Assembly: GCA_045128735.1 (NCBI GenBank)
Contig: JBGVRT010000120.1
Span: 124,001-188,000 of the forward strand
Length of the DNA: 64,000 bases
Direction of reading: 5' to 3'
From: RGIG8775 sp045128735
GTDB taxonomy: Bacteria > Bacillota > Clostridia > Oscillospirales > CAG-272
This document shows positions 8,923 through 16,923 of this stretch, one piece after another. Numbering within the stretch: position 1 is the stretch's first letter; the number at the start of each line of letters is the position of its first letter. Made by a program: the position numbers and the translations under genes. The notes below the pieces were generated by a model. The model saw only the letters and a list, made by a program, of their open reading frames with translations, made no database searches and was not told the DNA's origin.

Positions 8923-10326
8923 ATGGATAACAACAGCTTTGATAATAACAGCTTTGATAATAATAACAACGAAAACATACAGAACGGCGAGAGTAGCTAC
9001 GAGATATACTCGAAAAGCTATACTCCGAGCGAAAACGGCTATACCGAGCAAAAGCAGAGCTATCAAGGTGGCGAATATCATTACAGCTACGTCACTCCCG
9101 AGCGAAGCAAAAACAAAACGGGAAGGAAAATATTGGCTGTATTTGGAGTGGCAGTTTGCGCCCTTGTGCTTTGCGTTGGAACCATATTCTGTACGGCCAA
9201 AATAGTCTCCGATTATTACGAGGGTGTCATTGCCGATACTCCGCACGCGGACGACGGCTTGCCCGAAGTTACAGACGGCGGCGAAAATAAGGTTGAGGTG
9301 ACGGAGCCGCAGGATGCGGATATTTCCGAGGAAAACGACGGAGATTGGTTCTTCGGCTTTAACGAAAAAACAGACATTACATTCTCCGACAGCGAAACTC
9401 AGGCGGTAAGTGACGTAAGCATAGGCGACAGCGGACTTTCCAAGGCTGACGTTGCAGAGCTCGTTTCGGCATCCGTGGTTGAAATAACCACCTCTGAGAC
9501 TCTCCGTAACGGACTCGTTTATTCAAGCGGTGCGGGAAGCGGAGTTATAGTAACCGAAAACGGCATAATAATAACCAATAATCACGTTGTTGAGGGAGCT
9601 ACAGAGATAAGCGTAAGACTTTCAAACGGCAACGTGTACGATGCGGCGCTTGTGGCAACCGACGCAGAAACCGACCTTGCGGTTATCAAGATTGAGCCTA
9701 AGGAAGCACTGACTATCGCGGTGTGCGGAAACAGCAAAAGCCTTCGCGTAGGTGACGAGGTGCTTGCTATCGGCAACCCCTTGGGGCTTCTTGGCGGAAC
9801 TGTTACAAACGGAATTGTCAGCGCACTTGAGCGCGAGGTGACTATTGAGGGAGAAACAATGGTACTTCTTCAGCACAACGCGGCTGTAAGCCCGGGAAAT
9901 TCGGGCGGTGCACTCTTTAATATGAAGGGTGAGCTTATCGGAATAGTTAACGCAAAATACTCAAGCAACGGTGCCGAAGGACTCGGATTTGCCATTCCCA
10001 TGAATACCGTCAGCGAGGTGTATAACGACCTTGTGAATTACGGATACGTAAAGGGCAGAGCCGACCACGGACTGAGCATAGTTCAACAGTACGCTTTCCG
10101 TCCGGGATATTATGGCTATCTGCTTTATATCGTTGAGTCTAAATATACGAGCGAGCTTGTGTACGGCGACAGACTTATCGCGATCAACGGCGTAACTCCC
10201 GCATCAGCGGATGAAGCTTATGCTTTGCTTGACGGATATGAAATAGGCGATACGGTAGACGTAACCGTGTACCGTTCGGGTAAGGAAATAACAGTAAAAG
10301 TACCGATTTCCGAGTATCATCCTTAA
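8923..10326 (+). CDS. htrA: HtrA/DegP-like membrane-anchored serine protease with PDZ domain
   Basis: A quality-control protease of the HtrA (S1C) family. The 467-residue product has an Asn-rich cytoplasmic N-terminus (repeated DNNSF), one membrane segment at about 70-92, an acidic linker, and a trypsin-like domain with triad His221 (TNNHVVEG), Asp251 (TDLAVI) and Ser327 (SPGNSGGA). A C-terminal PDZ domain (about 375-465) should bind unfolded protein ends. An in-frame GTG at 8890 is excluded because it sits two bases after the -10 box. The ATG at 8923 follows AAAGGCGG. The neighbouring two-component system is a plausible envelope-stress controller, like CssRS for Bacillus HtrA. That link is inferred. 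Confidence 0.92.
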   Translation: MDNNSFDNNSFDNNNNENIQNGESSYEIYSKSYTPSENGYTEQKQSYQGGEYHYSYVTPERSKNKTGRKILAVFGVAVCALVLCVGTIFCTAKIVSDYYEGVIADTPHADDGLPEVTDGGENKVEVTEPQDADISEENDGDWFFGFNEKTDITFSDSETQAVSDVSIGDSGLSKADVAELVSASVVEITTSETLRNGLVYSSGAGSGVIVTENGIIITNNHVVEGATEISVRLSNGNVYDAALVATDAETDLAVIKIEPKEALTIAVCGNSKSLRVGDEVLAIGNPLGLLGGTVTNGIVSALEREVTIEGETMVLLQHNAAVSPGNSGGALFNMKGELIGIVNAKYSSNGAEGLGFAIPMNTVSEVYNDLVNYGYVKGRADHGLSIVQQYAFRPGYYGYLLYIVESKYTSELVYGDRLIAINGVTPASADEAYALLDGYEIGDTVDVTVYRSGKEITVKVPISEYHP

Positions 10327-10342
10327 AAAATTCATAAATCAC

Positions 10343-10371
10343 TTGAAAAAAATCCGAAAATGCTATATAAT
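10343..10371 (+). promoter_or_regulatory. Sigma-A promoter of the response regulator operon
   Basis: TTGAAA (10343-10348), 17 bp, TATAAT (10366-10371). The element TTCATAAA sits just upstream at 10331-10338, matching one before htrA, which would allow autoregulation. Confidence 0.75.
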
Positions 10372-10396
10372 AGATACTTGAACGGGGGTGTTTTGA

Positions 10397-11089
10397 TTGT
10401 ATACTATCCTTGTAGTTGACGATGAGGTCAGAATACGCAGTATAATAAAGAAATACGCGGAGTTTGAAGGTCATACCGTGGTCGAGGCGGGAGACGGACT
10501 TGAGGCTGTGTACCTCTGCCGTAACAACTCCTACGATATCGTTATAATGGATATAATGATGCCCGAGCTTGACGGATTTTCGGCGTGCCGAGAGATCAGA
10601 AAAATATCTCAGGTCCCGATAATAATGCTTTCTGCGCGAGGCGAGGAATACGACAGAATAAACGGCTTTGAGGTTGGTATAGACGATTACGTGGTCAAGC
10701 CCTTCTCTCCCAAGGAGCTTATGCTCCGTGTCGAGGCGGTTATGAAGCGCGTAAAGCGAGGCGGCGATATGTCTGTAAAACAGCCCAATGAAATAGTTGA
10801 GATAGACGGCGGCGGTCTTAAAGCCGACATTACAGCACGTATCGTGTATATAGACGGCGAGAGGGTGGAGATGTCTCCAAAGGAATACGATTTGTTTTTC
10901 TATCTTGTTGCCAACAGAAATATTGCGCTCACAAGAGAAAAATTGCTCAGTGAGGTGTGGGGATATGATTTCTTCGGTGACGCGCGTACGCTTGATACGC
11001 ATATAAAGCTGCTCAGAAAAAGTCTGGGCAGATATGCCGATTGCGTTGTTACACTTCGCGGTGTAGGTTACAGATTCGAAGAAAAATAA
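10397..11089 (+). CDS. OmpR-family response regulator
   Basis: A two-component response regulator of 230 residues. The receiver domain has the acidic pair Asp8-Asp9, the phosphoacceptor Asp52 (IMDIMMPE) and the conserved Lys in VVKPF. A C-terminal winged helix (MSPKEYDLF, DTHIKLLRKSL, LRGVGYRFE) binds DNA. The start must be the TTG at 10397: the codon directly upstream is an in-frame TGA, GGGGGTG stands 6-7 bases before it, and no ATG follows nearby. The low-efficiency start may limit the amount made. It is followed by its cognate kinase 21 bp later. Confidence 0.95.
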   Translation: MYTILVVDDEVRIRSIIKKYAEFEGHTVVEAGDGLEAVYLCRNNSYDIVIMDIMMPELDGFSACREIRKISQVPIIMLSARGEEYDRINGFEVGIDDYVVKPFSPKELMLRVEAVMKRVKRGGDMSVKQPNEIVEIDGGGLKADITARIVYIDGERVEMSPKEYDLFFYLVANRNIALTREKLLSEVWGYDFFGDARTLDTHIKLLRKSLGRYADCVVTLRGVGYRFEEK

Positions 11090-11110
11090 AAAGAAAAGAG
11101 GTGCCGCAGA

Positions 11111-12658
11111 ATGGGAAAAGCAAAAATGCAAAAAAGAAAATGCAGAGTCTGCGGTATCGGCGTAAGCTGGAAGCTTTTTGCCTTCCTCATTGGCTTTGTG
11201 GCGTTTATGATGCTTGTCGTGTGGGTGTTTCAGGTGTTTTTGCTTGAAAGCCTTTATAAATCGACAAAGCGAAACGAGCTTGAAAGTATTTCCTTGGCAA
11301 TCGGTGAATACGTGGGAACCGAGTCGCTTGGCGACGCGGTGTATTCCTGTGCGGTGGATTATTCTACCTGCATAAGAGTTTTTAAGTTTAGCGACAGCAA
11401 CTCGGCAACCGAGGTGGCAAGTGCCGACGTTTCAACCGAATGCTCCATACACAATATTCCGCATCAACTTCTTAACCGAAAGCTTAACGATTACTACAGC
11501 AAAGCGCTTGACAACGGCGGTGTTTTTGCCGAAACAAGCGAGATGAGCTCAAAGCTTGGTACATTCTGGAGTGACAGCGACGGAGAAGAGCCGCTTTTTG
11601 ACTTTATAAATTCAACGCCAAATTCACTTGTTATGGTTTATAACAGAGTGATTGAAGGCGCAGACGGCGAGACCTATATGGTGCTTCTTAATTCGGAGCT
11701 TACTCCTGTGGACGCTACTGTCAATACGCTTAAGATGCAGTTCTACTGGATTGCGTTCGTTATGGTGATAGGCGCGCTTGTCCTTGCTTTCCTTATTTCA
11801 AAAAACATCTCAAGCCCCATAAAGAAAATGAATGAGTCGGCAAAAAAACTTGCCGAGGGAAGATATGACGCAGATTTCTCGGTCAGCGGATATCGCGAGA
11901 TAATCGAACTTTCCGAGAGCCTTGAGGATGCGGCTGATAAGCTGTCAAAGCTGGATTCGCTTCAGCGTGAGCTTGTAGCGAACGTCTCTCACGACCTGCG
12001 CACCCCGCTTACCCTTATAAAGGGCTATGGCGAGGTTATGCGCGACATTCCCGACGAGAATACGCCCGAAAATCTACAAGTCATAGTTGACGAGGCAAAT
12101 CACTTGGGCGAGCTTGTAAACGACCTGCTCGACCTGTCGAGGATACGCTCGGGTGCAAGAGTTCCCGAGTTTTCGGAATTTGACCTTACAGCGGCTGTCC
12201 GCGAGGTTATGACGAGATACGATAAGCTTGTAAAGGCGGGGGGCTATAAAATAGAATTTACCGCTGAAAACGATTCTTATATTTGCGCAGACCGAATGAT
12301 GATAATTCAAGTGGTCTATAATCTTATAAACAACGCCATAAACTACGCGGGCGAGGATAAAACCGTGCGCGTAACGCAAACGGGCGGAGACGGCAAGGTG
12401 CGTATTTCGGTATCCGATAACGGAGAGGGAATACCGCCCGACCAAATAGACAGCATATGGGACAGATACTATAAGGTAGACAGAGTTCACAAGCGCGCAA
12501 AGGTGGGCACAGGCCTCGGACTTTCAATAGTCAAGGGAACGCTTGAACTTCACAAAGCTACCTACGGCGTAGAATCTGCCCTCGGTCACGGAAGCCGCTT
12601 CTGGTTTGAGCTTCCCACGATAGATATGACAGACGACGATGAGGAGATAGTTCAATGA
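11111..12658 (+). CDS. Membrane sensor histidine kinase
   Basis: The partner kinase of the preceding regulator, 515 residues. After a basic N-terminus with two CxxC-like cysteines, transmembrane segments at about 24-46 and 207-227 enclose an extracytoplasmic sensor of about 160 residues with no domain I can name. A HAMP linker follows, then HisKA with phosphoacceptor His294 (VSHDLRTPL), and an ATPase domain with N box NNAINYA, G1 DNGEGIP and G2 GTGLGLSI. It overlaps the sortase start by 4 bp (ATGA), so the two are translationally coupled. Confidence 0.95.
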   Translation: MGKAKMQKRKCRVCGIGVSWKLFAFLIGFVAFMMLVVWVFQVFLLESLYKSTKRNELESISLAIGEYVGTESLGDAVYSCAVDYSTCIRVFKFSDSNSATEVASADVSTECSIHNIPHQLLNRKLNDYYSKALDNGGVFAETSEMSSKLGTFWSDSDGEEPLFDFINSTPNSLVMVYNRVIEGADGETYMVLLNSELTPVDATVNTLKMQFYWIAFVMVIGALVLAFLISKNISSPIKKMNESAKKLAEGRYDADFSVSGYREIIELSESLEDAADKLSKLDSLQRELVANVSHDLRTPLTLIKGYGEVMRDIPDENTPENLQVIVDEANHLGELVNDLLDLSRIRSGARVPEFSEFDLTAAVREVMTRYDKLVKAGGYKIEFTAENDSYICADRMMIIQVVYNLINNAINYAGEDKTVRVTQTGGDGKVRISVSDNGEGIPPDQIDSIWDRYYKVDRVHKRAKVGTGLGLSIVKGTLELHKATYGVESALGHGSRFWFELPTIDMTDDDEEIVQ

Positions 12659-13455
12659 TTGGAAAAGCATTCAGAATACTCAGAATAGCTCTGCTTGCGG
12701 TGTGTATAGCAGTTTTCCTCGTCAGTGCGGTTATGCTTGTGAGAATACTCGTTGAGTATTCAAAAGCCGAAAACGTGTACGACGAGATAAATAAGGGCAT
12801 TGAAAATATAGATAGCGACTCGGAGGTAAATGACGTCCCCGAGAATCTCGTTGCGCTTTCAAAATATGTTTCCGAGCTTAAGGCGCAGTATCCCGACGTG
12901 GTGGGCTACGTTAACGTGCCCTCGCTTGGAATAAGCTATCCTGTGGTGCAGACCGATAATAACGATTACTACCTTGACCATATGATAAACGGCGAGGAGA
13001 GCACAAGCGGCGCAATATTTCTTGATTACCGCATAAACAGTAACCCCTCAGTGTCGAAAAACACAGTTCTTTACGGTCATAATATGAATAACGGCTCAAT
13101 GTTCCATAAGGTGGTTGACCTTTTCACTCTTGAAAAATTCCTTGAGGCTGAGGTTGAGTACGTTACCGAAAACAGCGCATACGTATATACACCGCTTGCG
13201 CTTTACCGTTGCGAGGCGTATTATCCCTTTTATATGTATGAGTTTGACAGCGACGGAGGATTTCTCGATTTCTGCGATATGATTACCGAAAAAAGCTTTC
13301 ACACCGAAAGACCTGAGGCAGAGTACGGCGCAGATGCGCGGCTTATAACCTTTTCTACCTGCACCAATTCCATATCCTCCAAAACTGGCAGATACATATA
13401 TCACGCGGTGCTCACCGAATCTTATGAAAATATCCACACGGAGGCGGTAGAATAA
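12655..13455 (+). CDS. Class B sortase
   Basis: A membrane-anchored cysteine transpeptidase that attaches proteins to the cell wall. The 266 residues have a membrane anchor at 8-33 and a sortase beta-barrel with His142 (LYGHNM), Cys236 (FSTCTN) and Arg246 as the catalytic set. The long helix between strands (about 150-165) and overall length fit class B. No gene in the window ends in a cell-wall sorting signal, so its substrate is elsewhere. It overlaps the kinase by 4 bp and rlmA by 1 bp (TAATG), placing it in the stress-sensor operon. Confidence 0.92.
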   Translation: MIGKAFRILRIALLAVCIAVFLVSAVMLVRILVEYSKAENVYDEINKGIENIDSDSEVNDVPENLVALSKYVSELKAQYPDVVGYVNVPSLGISYPVVQTDNNDYYLDHMINGEESTSGAIFLDYRINSNPSVSKNTVLYGHNMNNGSMFHKVVDLFTLEKFLEAEVEYVTENSAYVYTPLALYRCEAYYPFYMYEFDSDGGFLDFCDMITEKSFHTERPEAEYGADARLITFSTCTNSISSKTGRYIYHAVLTESYENIHTEAVE

Positions 13456-14288
13456 TGATATCCTTTGACAGCTTTGTTTGCCCTCATTGCGGAGCACCGA
13501 TTGGTATAAATGAAAACGGCAAAAGTCTTGTTTGCCGAGGAAGCACGAAAAAACATTGCTTTGACCTTGCGTCAAGCGGATACGTCAATCTCGCACCGCC
13601 GTCTCAAAGCGGTTCGGGAGATTCCAAGGAAGCAATACGCTCGCGCACCCGTTTCCTTGAGAGCGGAGGTTATTCGCCTATACGCGATGCGGTTGTTGAT
13701 AAGGTGAAAAAATACTGCGGCGGAGGTCTCGTTATAGACGCGGGATGCGGTGAAGGGTATTATACCAATGCGGTTGCACAAGCCTATAACGGCGATGTGG
13801 TGGGCTTTGACCTCTCCAAATTCGGCGTGGAAAACGCCGCCAAGACGGCGCGCAGAAAGTCGATTCAAAACGCGTTTTTCGCGGTGAGCAGTGTGTTTAC
13901 AATGCCGATTGCCGATGAAAGCGCAGACGCGGTGGTGAATATTTTTGCGCCCTGCGTTGAGGAGGAATATACAAGAGTCCTAAAAAAGGGCGGAGTTCTT
14001 ATAACCGTGGGCGCAGGCGAGGACCACCTGCTCGGACTAAAGCACGCAATTTACGACACGACCTATAAAAATTCCGAACGCGAGGATATGCCCGAGGGGC
14101 TTTGCCTCGTCGAGGAAATAAGAGTGGCGTTTGAGCTTTTTATTGAGCAAAAAGAACTTATACTCGACCTTTTTTCGATGACTCCGTATTATTACCGCAC
14201 ATCCGAAAGCGATATGAAAAAGCTGGCGGAGCTTGAAAATCTCAAGACCGAAATAGACGTAAAGATAAAAATTTTCCGCAAGGATTAG
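13455..14288 (+). CDS. rlmA: 23S rRNA (guanine-N1)-methyltransferase, RlmA type
   Basis: A SAM-dependent methyltransferase of the RlmA(I)/RlmA(II) family, which methylates N1 of a guanine in domain II of 23S rRNA (G745 or G748). An N-terminal zinc ribbon has Cys9, Cys12, Cys27 and His34 ahead of the family signature HCFDLASSGYVNL. The Rossmann domain has the SAM motif DAGCGEGYY near residue 97. Length 277 is normal. Some homologues confer tylosin tolerance or were annotated as antibiotic-related; I see nothing here to decide which G is modified. Confidence 0.9.
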   Translation: MISFDSFVCPHCGAPIGINENGKSLVCRGSTKKHCFDLASSGYVNLAPPSQSGSGDSKEAIRSRTRFLESGGYSPIRDAVVDKVKKYCGGGLVIDAGCGEGYYTNAVAQAYNGDVVGFDLSKFGVENAAKTARRKSIQNAFFAVSSVFTMPIADESADAVVNIFAPCVEEEYTRVLKKGGVLITVGAGEDHLLGLKHAIYDTTYKNSEREDMPEGLCLVEEIRVAFELFIEQKELILDLFSMTPYYYRTSESDMKKLAELENLKTEIDVKIKIFRKD

Positions 14289-14297
14289 GGAGACAAT

Positions 14298-15011
14298 ATG
14301 AAATTTACGCTTTGTATTCCAATGTACAATGAATCCGGAATAATCGCCGACACGGCAAAAACTCTTTCTTCCTATATGTCGTCGCGCTTTGAGGATTACG
14401 AAATAATCTTCTCGGACGACGGAAGCACCGATGGCTCGGCTGATATCGTAAAGAGCCTTGTGCTTCCTTGCGTGCGCGTTATCGGCTATCCCGATAACAG
14501 AGGAAAGGGAAGTGCCGTGCGCGAAGCGATGCTTGCCTCACGCGGAGATATGGTTATGTTTACCGACTCCGACCTTGCATACGGTACAGAGGTGATAGGT
14601 CAGGTGGCAGACGCCTTTGACGCTCACCCCGAATGTGACCTTGTTGTAGGTTCAAGAAATATTGCCAAGGACGGATATGACGGCTATACCATTGTGCGTA
14701 AGCTTGCGTCAAAAGCTTACATCACGGTTCTTAAAACCGTGGGTGGGCTCAAAATTTCCGATTCTCAATGCGGTTGTAAAGCATTTCGCGGCGAAGCGGC
14801 AAGGCGTGTGTTCGGATATTGCGAGGTTAATCGCTTTGCCTTTGACTTTGAAGCTATACTCGTTGCCGAAAAATGCGGCTATAAAATTTGCGAAATTCCA
14901 GTTAAGGTCATAAACCACGGAGATTCAAAGGTAAGCGTAGTAAAAGATTCGCTGAAAATGCTCCGCGATATAGTGAAAATGAAAAAGAGAATATCAAAGC
15001 TCGATCTGTGA
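14298..15011 (+). CDS. Family 2 glycosyltransferase, dolichol/undecaprenyl-phosphate type
   Basis: A GT-A fold glycosyltransferase of 237 residues. The N-terminus CIPMYNES, the nucleotide-sugar motif SDDGSTDGS and the metal-binding DSD (TDSDLAYG) fit the group that includes dolichyl-phosphate beta-glucosyltransferase and its bacterial relatives that charge undecaprenyl phosphate. Unlike many bacterial members it has no C-terminal membrane helices, so it acts as a soluble or peripheral protein. It starts 9 bp after rlmA with a GGGAGA site and closes the operon before a strong terminator. Donor sugar unknown. Confidence 0.85.
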   Translation: MKFTLCIPMYNESGIIADTAKTLSSYMSSRFEDYEIIFSDDGSTDGSADIVKSLVLPCVRVIGYPDNRGKGSAVREAMLASRGDMVMFTDSDLAYGTEVIGQVADAFDAHPECDLVVGSRNIAKDGYDGYTIVRKLASKAYITVLKTVGGLKISDSQCGCKAFRGEAARRVFGYCEVNRFAFDFEAILVAEKCGYKICEIPVKVINHGDSKVSVVKDSLKMLRDIVKMKKRISKLDL

Positions 15012-15040
15012 AAAAAGCCTGCGCAATGCAGGCTTTTTGC
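15012..15040 (+). terminator. Rho-independent terminator after the glycosyltransferase
   Basis: AAAAAGCCTGC, a 5-base loop and GCAGGCTTTTT form an 11-bp stem ending in a U run, right after the stop codon. It ends the regulator-kinase-sortase operon. Confidence 0.9.
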
Positions 15041-15042
15041 TA

Positions 15043-15071
15043 TTGACATAATCTTTTGTATATGGTATAAT
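15043..15071 (+). promoter_or_regulatory. Sigma-A promoter of the first AraC gene
   Basis: Consensus TTGACA (15043-15048), 17 bp, TATAAT (15066-15071), followed by an AGAGGTG ribosome binding site. Confidence 0.85.
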
Positions 15072-15091
15072 GACATAAAGAGGTGATTTTT

Positions 15092-15895
15092 GTGAAATTG
15101 ATAAGTGCTGAAATACTTACGAACGGCAAGCTTGCCGTCGATACGGTTATATGCCAGCCTTCGACTTCGGTCTACGCGATGCTTGGCGGTGCGCTGATAC
15201 TGAACGGTACGGAAATAAGGAGCGGACAGTATTACGTGTCAGAGGAAAACGATATTATTCAAATTCAAGGCGAAAACGGCGCGGGGTTCAGCGTTTTGCG
15301 TGTTGCCTTCGATGGTCTTGACGGTGACGTCTTGCCACTTTATACAGCTTTGGAGGTGTCGGACAAGCACGGTTTCAGCTCCTTTGTGAGTATGCTTGGC
15401 GAGAAAAATCTTTTTGTTCCCGAAAGCGAAGTAGCGGCCAAAAAAATAGCCGAATATTTTGTGTATACTCTTGCTGGAACAGATGATGAAAACACCTGCG
15501 GCAACAAACACGTGGATATGGCAAAAAGATATATAGACGGAAACTATTTTCTTGATGTCAAGGTGGAGGAGCTTGCCGAGCGAATCGGTGTGGACAGAAA
15601 ATATCTCCGGAATCTTTTCACCGAGTATCTCGGAGTATCAACTAAGGATTACATAATGAATCTGCGCATTGAACGCGCCAAGGAGCTGCTTTCCGAAAGC
15701 GATATGCCTGTCATTGCGGTGGCATCTTCGGTGGGATATTCCGATGCCCTCGGATTTTCTAAAATTTTCAAAAAGTATACTGGGCTTTCTCCATCGGATT
15801 ACCGAAACAGTACGGAAACGGTTGATAAAACAGAAGAACCCGTGCAGGAAACTCCCACACGGGCAAAAGAGGACATCAAGTATTTTCTTCTTTAG
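15092..15895 (+). CDS. AraC-family transcription regulator (first of two)
   Basis: A 267-residue regulator. The N-terminal half is a cupin-like ligand-binding fold (YAMLGGALIL, SGQYYVSEEND). The C-terminal hundred residues carry the two helix-turn-helix units of AraC (VEELAERIGVDRKYLRNLF and VASSVGYSDALGFSKIFKKYTG). I chose the GTG at 15092, six bases after AGAGGTG, over a GTG that lies inside that ribosome binding site. Its last 20 bases overlap the end of the convergent AraC gene. Ligand unknown. It may control the sugar locus that follows, but it has its own promoter and no cognate site is proven. Confidence 0.9.
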   Translation: MKLISAEILTNGKLAVDTVICQPSTSVYAMLGGALILNGTEIRSGQYYVSEENDIIQIQGENGAGFSVLRVAFDGLDGDVLPLYTALEVSDKHGFSSFVSMLGEKNLFVPESEVAAKKIAEYFVYTLAGTDDENTCGNKHVDMAKRYIDGNYFLDVKVEELAERIGVDRKYLRNLFTEYLGVSTKDYIMNLRIERAKELLSESDMPVIAVASSVGYSDALGFSKIFKKYTGLSPSDYRNSTETVDKTEEPVQETPTRAKEDIKYFLL

Positions 15896-16808
15896 GCGGC
15901 TTGAAGCTGCGCACGCGCTGTCTGTATTTGCTCGGTGACTCCCCGTAAATTTTGGAGAACAGACGCGAGAAGTAAAGCGGGTCTTCAAAGCCAAGCTCTG
16001 CGCACACCTCGTTTATCGGGATTTCGGGGTGGCGTTGCAGATATTCCTTTGTCCTGCTGACCTTAAGCTGATTGATATATGCGATTGGTGTGGTGCCAAG
16101 CTCACTCTTGAAATATCTTATAAGCTGTTGCTTTGATATATGGCATATACTGCTGAGTGTATCAAGTGATATCGGCTCGCTTATGTGATTTTGTATGTAA
16201 ATAATTGCTCGCCTTAACTTCCTTGATGACGGAACTTCTATTCTGTCACCGCCCTCAAGCAGTTGCTTTATACAAATATTTGACAGCCTCGTCAGAAGCC
16301 TTGAAAGGTGGAGCGAGGCTGTTATGCTCCTTGAGAGCGCGTCCTTGCGCAGGGAGTTTTGAGCCTCATTAAAAATCTCTAACTCGCGCGAAATATCCTG
16401 ACCTAGGGATATTTTTGTTTGAATGTACACCGTGAAATCGCTTGGCGCGAAATCGTCACGGTTGGCTATAACGTTTTTTATTTCGGTGTCATAGGTAACG
16501 TTAAGCGCCCCTTTGGCCTCGTCCACCTCACACTCGATAAGTGGATTTTGCAGTACGAAATGTATGTAACAAAGCGTACACATTTCGTCGTTTATCGGCT
16601 CGCGTCTGTAGTGCTCACCGCCCGGAATAAAAATAATATCCCCCTCGTTTAATATGTGCTCGTTGCCGTACATCGTTATTTTGCACGAGCCTTTTTTTAT
16701 CAATATAAGTATGTTTTGTGAATCGGTAATATCCCACACGGTTTTTCTGATAACCGTATATGCCGCCTTGATTATCGGGATAGTCAAAAGATCAAGCTTG
16801 TAGAGCAT
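15876..16808 (-). CDS. AraC-family transcription regulator, divergent to the sugar locus
   Basis: A 310-residue regulator with an N-terminal cupin domain (GDIIFIPGGEHYRREP) and a C-terminal AraC pair of helix-turn-helix units (LDTLSSICHISKQQLIRYF, INEVCAELGFEDPLYFSRLF). The ribosome binding site GCGGAGG precedes the ATG. It is transcribed away from the first dehydrogenase gene across a 115-bp shared control region, the classic position for a regulator that activates its neighbour and represses itself. It probably senses the substrate of the 16924-25877 locus. That role is inferred. Confidence 0.92.
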   Translation of the reverse strand: MLYKLDLLTIPIIKAAYTVIRKTVWDITDSQNILILIKKGSCKITMYGNEHILNEGDIIFIPGGEHYRREPINDEMCTLCYIHFVLQNPLIECEVDEAKGALNVTYDTEIKNVIANRDDFAPSDFTVYIQTKISLGQDISRELEIFNEAQNSLRKDALSRSITASLHLSRLLTRLSNICIKQLLEGGDRIEVPSSRKLRRAIIYIQNHISEPISLDTLSSICHISKQQLIRYFKSELGTTPIAYINQLKVSRTKEYLQRHPEIPINEVCAELGFEDPLYFSRLFSKIYGESPSKYRQRVRSFKPPKEENT

Positions 16809-16857
16809 ATTGCCTCCGCAATGTTAATATAATCCATATTTTTGTTTATATGGTGTA

Positions 16858-16886
16858 TTCAAAATTATACCATACCGTGGTAAAAT
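16858..16886 (+). promoter_or_regulatory. Promoter of the Gfo/Idh operon with an internal inverted repeat
   Basis: TTCAAA (16858-16863), 17 bp, TAAAAT (16881-16886). An inverted repeat TTATACCA-TACCG-TGGTAAAA (16865-16885) lies inside it and also covers the -10 box of the opposite promoter, so one bound regulator could affect both directions. Confidence 0.55.
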
Positions 16887-16892
16887 TGTAAA
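16864..16892 (-). promoter_or_regulatory. Promoter of the divergent AraC gene
   Basis: Minus-strand TTTACA (16887-16892), 17 bp, TATAAT (16864-16869). It overlaps the face-to-face plus-strand promoter. Confidence 0.7.
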
Positions 16893-16923
16893 TAGAAAAA
16901 ACAAATTTTTTACGGAGGTTTTT

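Noticed and set aside
10184..11131. Minus-strand open frame of 315 codons over the response regulator
   Set aside because: It is the reverse complement of a clear OmpR-type regulator and crosses an intergenic promoter; no motif or ribosome binding site.
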